Source: Deltaproteobacteria bacterium (lineage in GTDB: Bacteria > Myxococcota_A > Polyangia > DRWM01 > JAAZOP01). From it: DNA of 64,000 nucleotides. The position numbers and the translations under genes were made by a program. Where the stretch lies: the NCBI GenBank assembly GCA_016218765.1, contig JACRCZ010000101.1, positions 1-64,000 on the forward strand, read 5' to 3'. Position 1 is the stretch's first letter, and each line of letters opens with the position of its first letter. The notes below the pieces were generated by a model. The model was not told the origin of the DNA. It did no database searches and saw only the letters and a program-made list of their open reading frames with translations. Of this stretch, positions 34,289 to 43,401 are shown in pieces.

Positions 34289-34429
34289 GAGCGACCCCTG
34301 TACCACGTCCGGCCCGACAAATGAAGATGCCTTCGTTCACGCGATCCCGGACCCGATGATGTCGGACGGGACGCCGAGATCGCGACCCGCGCCGAAGACG
34401 TGCCGGATGCCGCTCCCGCAAAGCCGGGA

Positions 34430-36175
34430 TCAGAAGTCCGTCCGGCCGTTGACGTGGAACGCGGGGCCGACGATCGTCGGCCCGGGGCCCGCGACGCTCG
34501 GGTGGCAGTGGTTGCAGTCGGGCGCCGGGGGATGCGGGGTGGACGGCGGCAGGCCGTGGCAGGTTCCGCACGCCGCCTGCGTGCCGTCGACGGTGGTCCA
34601 GGTCGGCGAGGTCCCCGAGCCGCCGGAGAGCGAGGCGCCGTGGCAGTAGACGTTCGCGCAGCGGCTGCCGTCCCACGCCGGCTCCGTCCCGCCCGCCGTC
34701 GCCAGCTCGCCCCAGACCAGCTCGGCCGGGGCGGCGGAATCGAGGTGGCCCGGGGTGTCCATTGTCGACGGGACCAGGTGGCATTCCGGGCACGCCAGAT
34801 CGCGCCGCCAGGGGGAACCGAGCGCGAGGTGGCTGCGATGGGCGCCGACGCCCCGGAACGACGTGTCCGAGCGGCCTTCGAGGTCGGCCGGCGGGGCAGG
34901 GTAGCCGTCCGAGCCGTGGCAGGAGTCGCAGCCATCGATCCGCACGTCGACCACGCCGTCGATGTGCCGCCCGCCGTCCACCCAGCTTCCGTCGGGGCCG
35001 ATGACCTCGCCGTGGCAGAGCGAGCAGCTTCCGGCGAGGACGACCGGGTGGCCGCCGGTCGGCGGGAGGCCGTGGCAGGCGCCGCACGCGGCCTGCGTGC
35101 CGTCCACGACCGTCCATGCCGGCTCGGCGACGGTCCCGCCATCGAGCGTCGCGCCGTGGCAGTAGACGTCGGCGCAGGACTCCGTGGCGCCGTCGAACAC
35201 CGGCGCCGTCTCGCCCGTGCCGGTCGCCCGGTCGCTCCACGCCAGCTCGGCGGGCAAGGCCGTGTCGGCGTGTCCGGGGTCGGAGTAGACGGAGGGCACG
35301 ACGTGGCAGTCGGCGCAGGCGACCTCCGCGTGCCAGTCGGCCGGCGCGAGATGGGACTGGTGGGCTCCGACCCCGACCTCCGACGTGTCCGAGCCGCCGG
35401 CGAGGTCGCTCGGCGGGGCGGCGTTGCGCGCCGAACCGTGGCAGGAGTCGCAGGCGCCGCCGAGCACGTCGATCTCGCCGTTCACGTGGACCTCGCCGGG
35501 CCGCTCGAAGTGGGCCGGGTGGCAGCCGCGGCACAATTCGAGGTCGGCCGCCATCGCCGGATGGGGCGGGGGCGGCGGAACCGCGTGGCAGGTTCCGCAC
35601 GCCGCCTGCGTGCCGTCGACGGTGGTCCAGCGGGGAGCGGTGAGGGAGCCGCCGGCGCCCAGCGACGCGCCGTGGCAGTAGACGTCGCGACAGCGGATGC
35701 CGTTGAACGACGGGGCGAGTCCGCCGCGCGACGCGAGCGGACCGAACGTCAGGTCCGCGGGTCGCATCGAGATGTGTCCCTCGTCGAACAGATCCGCCGG
35801 GACGACGTGGCACTCGTCGCAAGCCACGGGCCGGAAGCCGTCCGTCCCGGCCGGGAACAGGTGCCGGCGGTGGGCGCCCACGCCGCGGCTGCCGGTGTCC
35901 GTGTCGCCGCCGATCGCCCGTGGCGGCGCAGCGCTGGGCGCCTCGCCGTGGCATTCGAAGCAGAGCCCGGCCGCGTCGCCCCCGCCGTCCGGTTCCCCCT
36001 CGGCGGGAAGTCCGCCGGAACGGCACGCGGCGAGCGCGGCGCCCAGGGAGAGCAGCGCCGGCAGCGCACCCGGCTGCCTGCGGGCCGGCATCGTCCGGGG
36101 CGCTCCGGGCGCGGGCCGAGGAGGGCGTACGGCGACGGAAACGGTTGCGTGGCGCCTGTTGTTGCTGTCGGTCAT
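34430..36175 (-). CDS. Multihaem lipoprotein, three five-haem CxxxxCH/CxxCH modules
   Basis: 581 aa. A lipoprotein signal (ALLSLGAALAAC) lies 50 residues in; an ATG at 36091 would give a conventional length, while the ATG at 36175 begins 3 bp after the upstream stop. There are 12 CxxCH and 3 CxxxxCH motifs, arranged as three modules of order CxxCH, CxxCH, CxxxxCH (CRDVYCH, CADVYCH, CANVYCH), CxxCH (CGTCHAVPP/CGACHGLPP), CxxCH. This matches the CxxxxCH...CxxCH family known from Geobacter cytochromes. Conserved GVGAHRSHL and GHLDS blocks supply His residues. It is probably a surface or periplasmic electron carrier. No cytochrome c maturation genes are in the window. Paralogue of the gene directly upstream. 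Confidence 0.85.
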   Translation of the reverse strand: MTDSNNRRHATVSVAVRPPRPAPGAPRTMPARRQPGALPALLSLGAALAACRSGGLPAEGEPDGGGDAAGLCFECHGEAPSAAPPRAIGGDTDTGSRGVGAHRRHLFPAGTDGFRPVACDECHVVPADLFDEGHISMRPADLTFGPLASRGGLAPSFNGIRCRDVYCHGASLGAGGSLTAPRWTTVDGTQAACGTCHAVPPPPPHPAMAADLELCRGCHPAHFERPGEVHVNGEIDVLGGACDSCHGSARNAAPPSDLAGGSDTSEVGVGAHQSHLAPADWHAEVACADCHVVPSVYSDPGHADTALPAELAWSDRATGTGETAPVFDGATESCADVYCHGATLDGGTVAEPAWTVVDGTQAACGACHGLPPTGGHPVVLAGSCSLCHGEVIGPDGSWVDGGRHIDGVVDVRIDGCDSCHGSDGYPAPPADLEGRSDTSFRGVGAHRSHLALGSPWRRDLACPECHLVPSTMDTPGHLDSAAPAELVWGELATAGGTEPAWDGSRCANVYCHGASLSGGSGTSPTWTTVDGTQAACGTCHGLPPSTPHPPAPDCNHCHPSVAGPGPTIVGPAFHVNGRTDF

Positions 36176-36178
36176 GGC

Positions 36179-39100
36179 TCAATGGATGACGTGGCAGGCG
36201 CAGTAGTCCGCCTCCGGAACGACGGCACCCCAGCGGACCGAGGTCTGGTCGACGTGGCAGGGGACGCTGGTGCAGGTCTTGGTCGACGGGTTCCAGCCGG
36301 AGTACGTCGAAAGCACCGTCTCGTCGAAGGCGGGGTAGCGGGTCCACCCCGGCGGCACGAAGCTGAGCGAGGCGGTGGTGCGGAATGGCAGGGGAGAGAA
36401 GGCGATGTCGGCGGTACCGTTGACGTGGGTGCCGGTGTTGGTGACGACGCCCGGACTGCCCGCGGGCGGGTTGGTCGTTGCGGTGTGGCAGGAGGCGCCG
36501 GCGCAGGTCGCGCCGCCCGGCGTCGGATCGACGAAGGTCGTGTCCGCCTCGCGGGTCGTCGTCGTGTAGTGGCAGATGTTGCAGTTGATCACGGTCGAGG
36601 TGTCGGCGGCGGCGGTGGAGCCGTCGTGTGTCCAGTGGATGCCGAGGACGTGCCCACCGGGCCCCCAGCCGGTGCCGAAACCGGTGACGTCGTAGTGCGA
36701 GTTCGCGCCGGGAGTTCCGCCGCCCCCCGAGGGGTAGGTGGGGGGATCCCCGTGGCACTCCGCACAGCGCGACCCCGACAGCGCGCCGCCCCAGCGGGCG
36801 CCCGCGGAGTAGGTCCGCACGGCGGCCGAGGCTTGTCCCGACGAGTGGCAGTACATGTCGGTGCACGTGCCCTCGCTGTACGGGATGCCGTCGGTGTCGT
36901 AGAGCACCGTGGAGCCCGGCGTGTACCGGGCGGTGGCCGGGTTGAGCGCGAGCAGGGAGCCGGCGGGAGCCGCGGGGTCGTACAGCACGACGTCGACGCC
37001 GCCGTCCATGTGCTGCGCCGGATCGCGGCCGTGGCAGGTGCCGCAGCCGAAGCCGTACTCGGCGGGCGCGCCCGCGGACGCGGCGGTCTGCAGACCGCCG
37101 TAGGAGGCGTTCGCGACGCCGGAGTTGAAGTGGCGCAGGTGGCTGCCGGCGGTCGGGGGCGCACCGTGGCACGCGTCGCAGGCGCCGCCCGCGGCGTCGA
37201 TCACGCCGTCGATGTGGCGGGTCGGGTCGCGGAACGTCATCCCCGGCCCGATCACGTCGCCGTGACACATCTCGCAGCGCGCGTACGCCGGGTGGCTGCC
37301 GCCCGGCGGCAGGCCGTGACATGTGCCGCAGGCGGCCTGCGAGCCGTCGACCGTCGTCCAGCGCGGCGCGGTGAGCGTGCCGCCGCCGAGGGTCGCCCCG
37401 TGACAGTAGCCGCCGCTGCACCTCGTGCCGTCGAAACCCGGGATGGCGCCGCCGGCGGACGCCAGCGCGCTCCAGGCCAGCTCCGCCGGCAAAGGGCTAT
37501 CGAGATGGCCGGCGGAGTCCATGGCGGCGGGAACGCGGTGGCAGTCGCTGCAGTCCACCGCGCGATGCCAGCTCGGACTTGAGAGCAGATGGCTCCGGTG
37601 CGCGCCGACCCCGCGGGAGGAGGTCGCGCTGCCGCCGGACAGGTCGACGGGCGGCGCGGCCACGCCGCCGCCGCCGTGGCAGGAGTCGCACCCGCCGGTT
37701 GCGACGTCGATGACGCCGTCGATGTGGCGCGAGCGGTTGCGGAAGGCGAAGCCGGGGCCGATCACGTCCCCGTGGCACAGCTCGCACCGGTCGAGGGTCG
37801 TGTGGCTTCCGCCCGGCGGCAGGCCATGGCACGCGCCGCAGGCGGCCTGCGTACCGTCGACCCGGGTCCAAGCCGGTGCCGTCGCCGTCCCGCCGCCGTC
37901 GTCGAGTCTCGCACCGTGACACCACGAGTCGGAGCACGTCGAGCCGTCGAAGGCGGGAGAGGCGCCGCCGGCCGAGGCGACGGCGCTCCAGGTGAGCTCC
38001 GCCGGAAGCGGCGTGTCGAGATGGCCGGCCGTGTCCGTAACCGGCGGAACGCGGTGGCAGTCGCTGCAGACGACGTCGCGGCGCCAGGTCGAGCCCGTGG
38101 CGAGGTGGCTGCGGTGGGCGCCGACGCCCCGGAAGGTCGTCGCGCCGTTCCCGGACACGTCGACGGGCGGAGCCGAGACGCCGCCGCCGCCGTGGCACGA
38201 GTCGCAGCCGCCGGTCGCGACGTCCACGACGCCGTCGACATGGCGGGAGCGGTCGCGGAAGACGCGACCGGGCCCGATCACGTCGCCGTGGCACAGCTCG
38301 CACCGGTCGAGGGTCGTGTGGCTGCCGCCCGGCGGCAGGCCGTGGCACGCGCCGCAGGCCCCCTGCGTGCCGTCGACGCGGGTCCAAGCCGGCGCCGTCG
38401 CCGTCCCGCCGCCGTCGTCGAGTCTCGCACCGTGACACCACGAGTCGGAGCACGTCGAGCCGTCGAAGGCGGGAGAGGCGCCGCCGGCCGAGGCGACGAC
38501 ACTCCAGGTAAGCTCCGCCGGACGGGGGGTATCGACGTGGCCGGCGGCGTCGAGCGTTGCCGGAACGCGGTGGCAGTCGCCGCAGGCGACGTCGCGGCGC
38601 CAGGTCGAGCCTGCGGCGAGGTGGCTGCGGTGGGCGCCGACGCCCCGGAAGGTCGTCGCCGCGTTCCCGGCCAGGTCGACCGGCGGAGCAGGCTCGCCGC
38701 CGCCGCCGTGGCACGAGTCGCACGCGGTGGTGACATCGAGGCGCCCGTCGATGTGGCGGGCCGGCTCGCGGAAGGCGAACCGCGGTCCGATCACCTCGCC
38801 GTGGCACATGTCGCAGTTCGTCGAGACCGGGTGGTCGCCTTCCGGCGGCAGGCCGTGGCAGGTGCCGCAAGCGGCCTGCGAGCCGTCGACCGTCGTCCAC
38901 CGGGGGGCCGTCAGCGTGCCGCCGTCGAGGGTCGCCCCGTGGCAGTAGCTGCCGGAGCACGCGACGCCGTCGAAGGCCGGTGTGGCGCCGTCGGTGGCAG
39001 CCAGCGAGCTCCAGGTCACCTCCGCCGGTGTAGGCGTATCGAGGTGGCCGGCGGCGTCGACGGCGGCCGGCACGAGGTGGCAGTCGGTGCAGGTCCCCGC

Positions 39101-40018
39101 GCGATGCCAGGTCGAGCCTGCGGCGAGGTGGCTGCGGTGCGCCCCGACGCCGCGGAACGTCGTGGCCGTGTTCCCGGCCAGGTCCAGCGGCGGTGCGGGC
39201 TCGCCGCCGCCGCCGTGGCACGCATCGCAGCCGCCACCGACGACGTCGACGATGCCGTCGATGTGGCGCGACGGTTCGCGGAACGTGAACCCGGGCCCCG
39301 CCACCTCGCCGTGACACAGCTCGCACGATGCGGCGGCCGGATGGTCGCCGCCCGGCGGCAGGCCGTGGCACGCGCCGCAGGCGGCCGGGGTCCCGTCCAC
39401 GTGCGTCCAGACCGGTTCCGTGATCGTGCCGCCGCCGGCGGACAGCCGCGCGCCGTGGCACCACGCGTCCGCGCAACGCGCGCCGTCGAACTCCGGCTCC
39501 GCCCCGCCCGCGCGGGCCGTCCCGCCCCAGGCCAACTCGGCCGGCAAGGCGCTGTCGATGTGGCCGGCCTGGAACATGCCGTCCGGCACGACGTGGCATT
39601 CGTCGCAGGTGACGACGCGATGCCAGTCGGATTCGGCGAGGTGGCGGCGGTGCGCTCCGACGGCCCGCGAGCTCGTCGCCGTCTCGCCGTCGAGGGACCG
39701 CGGCGGCGCCGCGCTCGAATCGTCGCCGTGGCAGGCGCTGCACAGGAGGTCCGGCGCCGCGCCGTCGCCGAAGTCGAGTGCGCCGTCCCAGGTGGGGCCG
39801 TCACCCCGATCGGACGCCTCGCGCGCGTCCCGCGCGTCTCGCCCATCGGCCGGGACGGCCGAATCTCCGGTCGTCTCACTGTCGGGATCATCATCGTTGA
39901 TTTCCGCATCAGAACGATGGCCACCGCCTTCGCAGCCAAGGAACAACAACAGGCCGCAGATGGCCGTCGTCGTGGCAAGACACAACATCGCCGGACGCAG
40001 CGTTGCGGCTATCAACAT
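36179..40018 (-). CDS. Giant multihaem lipoprotein, five five-haem modules plus C-terminal haem domain
   Basis: 1279 aa with a lipoprotein signal ending LLLFLGC and an Asp-rich linker. I count 24 CxxCH and 8 CxxxxCH sites. Five modules of about 172 aa each carry four CxxCH and one CxxxxCH (CADAWCH, CSGSYCH, CSDSWCH twice, CSGGYCH), joined by GVGAHRSHL and RHIDG blocks. A different C-terminal part has CDACH, CGTCH, CTDMYCH, CAECH, CNICH, CAGASCH, CTSVPCH and a non-canonical CACH close to the end. Family knowledge points to extracellular or periplasmic electron transfer. DNA of modules three and four is nearly identical over about 100 bp, showing recent duplication. Its stop lies 3 bp before the next cytochrome. 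No clear ribosome binding site precedes the ATG at 40018. Confidence 0.85.
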   Translation of the reverse strand: MLIAATLRPAMLCLATTTAICGLLLFLGCEGGGHRSDAEINDDDPDSETTGDSAVPADGRDARDAREASDRGDGPTWDGALDFGDGAAPDLLCSACHGDDSSAAPPRSLDGETATSSRAVGAHRRHLAESDWHRVVTCDECHVVPDGMFQAGHIDSALPAELAWGGTARAGGAEPEFDGARCADAWCHGARLSAGGGTITEPVWTHVDGTPAACGACHGLPPGGDHPAAASCELCHGEVAGPGFTFREPSRHIDGIVDVVGGGCDACHGGGGEPAPPLDLAGNTATTFRGVGAHRSHLAAGSTWHRAGTCTDCHLVPAAVDAAGHLDTPTPAEVTWSSLAATDGATPAFDGVACSGSYCHGATLDGGTLTAPRWTTVDGSQAACGTCHGLPPEGDHPVSTNCDMCHGEVIGPRFAFREPARHIDGRLDVTTACDSCHGGGGEPAPPVDLAGNAATTFRGVGAHRSHLAAGSTWRRDVACGDCHRVPATLDAAGHVDTPRPAELTWSVVASAGGASPAFDGSTCSDSWCHGARLDDGGGTATAPAWTRVDGTQGACGACHGLPPGGSHTTLDRCELCHGDVIGPGRVFRDRSRHVDGVVDVATGGCDSCHGGGGVSAPPVDVSGNGATTFRGVGAHRSHLATGSTWRRDVVCSDCHRVPPVTDTAGHLDTPLPAELTWSAVASAGGASPAFDGSTCSDSWCHGARLDDGGGTATAPAWTRVDGTQAACGACHGLPPGGSHTTLDRCELCHGDVIGPGFAFRNRSRHIDGVIDVATGGCDSCHGGGGVAAPPVDLSGGSATSSRGVGAHRSHLLSSPSWHRAVDCSDCHRVPAAMDSAGHLDSPLPAELAWSALASAGGAIPGFDGTRCSGGYCHGATLGGGTLTAPRWTTVDGSQAACGTCHGLPPGGSHPAYARCEMCHGDVIGPGMTFRDPTRHIDGVIDAAGGACDACHGAPPTAGSHLRHFNSGVANASYGGLQTAASAGAPAEYGFGCGTCHGRDPAQHMDGGVDVVLYDPAAPAGSLLALNPATARYTPGSTVLYDTDGIPYSEGTCTDMYCHSSGQASAAVRTYSAGARWGGALSGSRCAECHGDPPTYPSGGGGTPGANSHYDVTGFGTGWGPGGHVLGIHWTHDGSTAAADTSTVINCNICHYTTTTREADTTFVDPTPGGATCAGASCHTATTNPPAGSPGVVTNTGTHVNGTADIAFSPLPFRTTASLSFVPPGWTRYPAFDETVLSTYSGWNPSTKTCTSVPCHVDQTSVRWGAVVPEADYCACHVIH

Positions 40019-40112
40019 GCCGTGGTCGTAGCAGGAGCTTCAGGCGTCGTCAAGACCGGTGTGTGGAATCACGCGACTGCCGCGGCTGCGGCCGCCGTGC
40101 AGTGAACGCCGG

Positions 40113-40775
40113 TCAGGATCCGCGGGGAAGGCCGGCGGCACGGCAGGCGCCGTTGCGGTAGCCTTCGGGGAAGAGCGCCCACAGCGCGCCGACATCGATG
40201 CCGGCGGAACGGCAGGCGGCGTGCACATCGGGTGCCCGGCCGGTCGCCGCGAAGCGCTGCCGCAGGAAGCGGAGAATGCGTCGGTGGTCGTCGTTGAGAC
40301 CTCCCGGGAGGTTCCAGTCGGCGACCACCATCGCGGCGAAGCGCTCGTCCCAGGAGTCGAACTCCGCGAGAAAGCCCGAGTCGTCGGTGCAGAACTGCGT
40401 ACGGAGGGTGCCGTAGTTCTCGGTGAGGAGCAGCGGATTCGCGGTGCTGAGGAAGGCGTAGCTCAGCCCGGCGAGCCGGCAGGCTCCGCGGACGAAGCCG
40501 GTGGGGAACAGGGTCCGCAAGGTTGTCAACCGGATGCGGTTCTCGATGCAGGCGGGAACGACGAAGGGCACCGTCCGCTCCTGGACGAACTTCCGCCGCA
40601 GGTGCCGGATCAGTCGCCAGTGGGCCGGCCGGAGGCCGGCAGGAATGCCGGCGCGTGCGGCCATGCCGTCGGCGAACGCGTCATCCCACTGTTCCGGAGG
40701 ATCGAGGAAGCCGAACTCGTCGAGGGAGTAGATCCGGCCGTCGAGGGTGACGGAGCGATCGGGGTCGGCGGTCAT
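40113..40775 (-). CDS. Tandem DsrC/TusE-like protein with CysB-type cysteines only
   Basis: 220 aa comprising two DsrC-fold repeats. Repeat 1 runs from LDEFGFLDPPEQWDDAFADGMA through HWRLIRHLRRKF to LFPTGFVRGACRLAGL. Repeat 2 runs from DSWDERFAAMVVADWNL through HRRILRFLRQRF to LFPEGYRNGACRAAGLPRGS. Both keep the Cys equivalent to DsrC CysB (GACR), but neither has the penultimate CysA. DsrC-family proteins carry sulfur or thiols between redox partners; known subtypes have both Cys (DsrC), CysA only (TusE) or neither (RspA), so a CysB-only tandem form is atypical. It lies 21 bp after an Rrf2 gene and belongs to the DsrMK-like cluster. Confidence 0.8.
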   Translation of the reverse strand: MTADPDRSVTLDGRIYSLDEFGFLDPPEQWDDAFADGMAARAGIPAGLRPAHWRLIRHLRRKFVQERTVPFVVPACIENRIRLTTLRTLFPTGFVRGACRLAGLSYAFLSTANPLLLTENYGTLRTQFCTDDSGFLAEFDSWDERFAAMVVADWNLPGGLNDDHRRILRFLRQRFAATGRAPDVHAACRSAGIDVGALWALFPEGYRNGACRAAGLPRGS

Positions 40776-40796
40776 GGTTCCTCCGGGGGGCGGCGG

Positions 40797-41282
40797 CTAG
40801 ACCGCGGCGGACGGCCACGGTCCGGCGGGCCGAGGGGTGGCGGGACGCGCGAGGTCTTCGCGCATCGCGCGCACCCAGTTGCGGTCGGTGAGGTCGGCCA
40901 GGGTGCAGCCGTCGAGCACGTCGTTGATCTGGCGTCGCAGGAGCAGCGAGATCATGCGGCACTCGCAGAACTCGGCGGCCATGCACCCGTCGGGCCGGTC
41001 GAGGCAGTCGGTGAGGATGATCGGGCCGATCACGGCGGCCATCACCTGGCCCACGGTGATCTGGTCGGGGGGCCGGGCGAGGACGAAGCCGCCGTTGCGT
41101 CCGCTGACGCTGCGCAGGATGAGGTGGGAGCGCAAGGGCCCGGCGAGTTGTTCGAGGAACTTGCGCGAGAGGTTGGTGATGCGGGCGACCTCGGAGAGCC
41201 GTACGGGCCGGTCCTCGTCCTTGCGCCGCGAGACCTCGACGGCGAGCCGCAGCGCGTGTCTGACTCTGGAGGACAGCTTCAT
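40797..41282 (-). CDS. Rrf2 family transcriptional regulator, probably Fe-S binding
   Basis: 161 aa from MKLSSRVRHALRLAVEVS. The N-terminal winged helix shows RLSEVARITNLSRKFLEQL and SVSGRNGGFVLARPP, both diagnostic of Rrf2. Cysteines in DCLDRPDGCMAAEFCECR match the spacing of Fe-S-binding members such as IscR/NsrR, so it likely senses redox, NO or Fe-S status. It sits inside the DsrMK-like operon, 17 bp after the iron-sulfur subunit gene, and presumably controls it. Confidence 0.9.
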   Translation of the reverse strand: MKLSSRVRHALRLAVEVSRRKDEDRPVRLSEVARITNLSRKFLEQLAGPLRSHLILRSVSGRNGGFVLARPPDQITVGQVMAAVIGPIILTDCLDRPDGCMAAEFCECRMISLLLRRQINDVLDGCTLADLTDRNWVRAMREDLARPATPRPAGPWPSAAV

Positions 41283-41299
41283 CACCACCTGACCCCCCC

Positions 41300-42637
41300 T
41301 TACGACGCCTGGTCCCGGCGCACGGCCGGCTTGCCGTTGATCAGGATGGAGCGGGACAGCATGTCGTGGACGCCGCCGACGGCGACGTCCTCCTTGTGGT
41401 ACTCCATGAGCTGGGTGAGCTGACGCTTGCAGTTGGAGCAGGCCGCGGCCACGTAGCGTGCGCCGGTGGCGCGAACCTGCTCCAGCTTCTTGACGCCGGA
41501 GACGGTCATGCGGAAGGGGCGGAGGTCGTCCATGGCCGATAGCCCGGCGCCGCCGCCGCAGCACCAGTTGTGCGCCCCGCACGGGGTCATCTCGCGGAAG
41601 TCCTGGCAGGTCGCCCGGAGGATGACGCGCGGCGACTCGATGATGTCGCAGGACTTCGCGAAGTTGCACGGGTCGTGGTAGGTGACCGGCTGCGGGTTGC
41701 GGCTGCGGTCGAAATGGAGCTTGCCCTCGCGGATCCGGTCCGCCGTCCACTCCATGCAGTTGATTACCTGGAACGGCAGGCTGCCCCACCACTTCCCGGC
41801 CTCCATCATCATCTTCATGATGCGATACGCGTGGCCGCACTCGCCCATGAACATGTACCTGGCCCCGAGCCGCTTCGCCTCCTCGACGTAGGCCTTGTTG
41901 TCCTCCTTCATGTGCGCGTCGTTGCCCGTGAACAGCCCGTAGTTGGCACCGTCGAAGTACTTCGAGCTCATGGTCCAGCGGTCGCCCATGCCCAGCACGT
42001 GGAAGACCTTGGCGATGCCCATCGTGGCCTCGATGTTCACCAGCACGTCGCCCGACGGCGGGACGTAGAAGTACTCCGCCCCCTGCACGTCGACCGGGAT
42101 CCGGATGTCGACGCCGTGTTCCTCCTTCATCTCCTCCTCGAGGAACGCGACGGCCTGCTTGAGAGCCTCAGGCGAGGCACCGTCCGTGTTGCCGGTCTTG
42201 AGCGACACGTCGACAACCTTCTTCATCCGCTCGGGCGTCTGTCCCAGCCCGTCGAGGATGGCGCGGCCCTTGCGGGTGATGACCGAGTTGTCGATGCCGA
42301 ACGGGCAGAACTGCGCGCAGCGACGGCAGCCCGTGCAGCTGTAGAAGTGGTCGCCCCACTCCTGGAACTCCTGTTCCACGAAATCGGCCGCGCCGGCCAG
42401 CCGGCCCAGCATCTTCCCCGAGAGTGTGTTGTGGCGCCGGTAGATGGCGCGGAGGATGTCCGAGCGCCTGGCCGGGTTGTACTTCGCCTCGGGCTTCCCG
42501 TAGTACACGGGGCAGACCGAGGCGCAGGTGCCGCACTTGGCGCAGTTCTCCATGTAGAGCCGGAGCACCTTGGGGCCCTTCGCCATCGCGTTGATCGCCT
42601 TGAGGACCGGTTCCCTGTGGCTGGTTCCGTTGGCCAT
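41300..42637 (-). CDS. DsrK/HdrD-like iron-sulfur subunit (two 4Fe-4S clusters plus CCG domain)
   Basis: 445 aa; ATG follows AAGGAAGG. Two ferredoxin-type clusters are bound by Cys32, 35, 38, 42 (CAKCGTCASVCP) and Cys101, 104, 107, 111 (CTGCRRCAQFCP). A CCG-type non-cubane cluster site follows in HDPCNFAKSC and PCGAHNWCCGGGAGL, as in DsrK and heterodisulfide reductase HdrD. Such subunits exchange electrons between a membrane cytochrome b and thiol/disulfide carriers, DsrC in sulfur metabolism. The DsrM-like subunit gene ends 2 bp upstream and DsrC-family genes flank the pair, so a quinone-to-thiol module is inferred. No dsrAB sulfite reductase is seen here. Confidence 0.88.
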   Translation of the reverse strand: MANGTSHREPVLKAINAMAKGPKVLRLYMENCAKCGTCASVCPVYYGKPEAKYNPARRSDILRAIYRRHNTLSGKMLGRLAGAADFVEQEFQEWGDHFYSCTGCRRCAQFCPFGIDNSVITRKGRAILDGLGQTPERMKKVVDVSLKTGNTDGASPEALKQAVAFLEEEMKEEHGVDIRIPVDVQGAEYFYVPPSGDVLVNIEATMGIAKVFHVLGMGDRWTMSSKYFDGANYGLFTGNDAHMKEDNKAYVEEAKRLGARYMFMGECGHAYRIMKMMMEAGKWWGSLPFQVINCMEWTADRIREGKLHFDRSRNPQPVTYHDPCNFAKSCDIIESPRVILRATCQDFREMTPCGAHNWCCGGGAGLSAMDDLRPFRMTVSGVKKLEQVRATGARYVAAACSNCKRQLTQLMEYHKEDVAVGGVHDMLSRSILINGKPAVRRDQAS

Positions 42638-42639
42638 GA

Positions 42640-43344
42640 CTACCTTCCTTTCACGAGCGAATGGGTGAAGAAGATCCCGCCGGAGTGCATGATCTTCGAG
42701 AACGGGATGTAGACGATGAGCGCCTGGGCCAGGAGGACGTGCACCAGGAAGGAGGGGTCCATGGGCACGACGGGCGAGAAGGAGAGCAGCGACGCGGCCC
42801 AGATGTGGGTCTCTGCGAGGTCGAAGTGCCCGCCCCCGAAGCGCATGAGGTTGCCGCTGACGATGACGGCGATGAGCAGGCCCAGGGCCAGGAAATCCGG
42901 GCCTCCAGAGATCTCCCGGACCCGCGGCGAGACCAGGCGGCGGAAGAACAGCAGCACGGCCGTGGCGGCCAGCACGATCCCCGCACCGCCCCCGGCCATC
43001 GCCGACATCGTGCCGATCCCGCCCGCCGACATGCCCAGCGACAGCAGCGTCCGGTCGATCAGCCCGGTGAAGACGCGGAAGTGGCCCAGGAACGCGAGCG
43101 CCAGGGCGACGTGGAAGAACCAGGCGAGCGCCCAGAGCAGCCTGTCCCCGCGGAACAGGCTCGGGAAGAACAGCGCCTCGGACAGGAGACCGTTCCCGGT
43201 CGAGCCCTGTCCCTGGAACAGCGTCATCTTCGCCGGCTGCGGCGTGCGGTACCAGGACGCGATGCGGTACACGAACATGGCCAGGAACGCAGGGAGCGCC
43301 ACGTACGGCAGCACACCCCCGACGACGAATGCGAACCCATCCAT
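42640..43344 (-). CDS. DsrM/NarI-like membrane cytochrome b subunit
   Basis: 234 aa from MDGFAFVVGG with AGAGGTGTGAGG upstream. Five or six membrane helices are visible, with candidate haem-b His residues in WFFHVALALAFLGHF, ETHIWAASLL and FLVHVLLAQALIVY, and the FSKIMHSGGIFF ending typical of DsrM/HmeC and nitrate reductase gamma relatives. It would pass electrons between the quinone pool and the adjacent iron-sulfur subunit. Followed after 2 bp by the DsrK-like gene. Confidence 0.88.
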   Translation of the reverse strand: MDGFAFVVGGVLPYVALPAFLAMFVYRIASWYRTPQPAKMTLFQGQGSTGNGLLSEALFFPSLFRGDRLLWALAWFFHVALALAFLGHFRVFTGLIDRTLLSLGMSAGGIGTMSAMAGGGAGIVLAATAVLLFFRRLVSPRVREISGGPDFLALGLLIAVIVSGNLMRFGGGHFDLAETHIWAASLLSFSPVVPMDPSFLVHVLLAQALIVYIPFSKIMHSGGIFFTHSLVKGR

Positions 43345-43401
43345 CCTCACACCTCTCTTCCCCGCCGGCACTGCCGCCCGGCGCACCGGGCGGCGACCGG
43401 G

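Noticed and set aside
33456-37421. 1321-codon minus-strand frame across cytochromes, cyclophilin and membrane protein
   Set aside because: Crosses several clear genes in other frames and lacks their CxxCH pattern; shadow of GC-rich coding.
36200-40000. Regularly spaced repeats that could suggest a CRISPR array
   Set aside because: The repeats are coding modules of 516 bp encoding haem-binding protein units; no short direct repeats with unique spacers and no cas genes.
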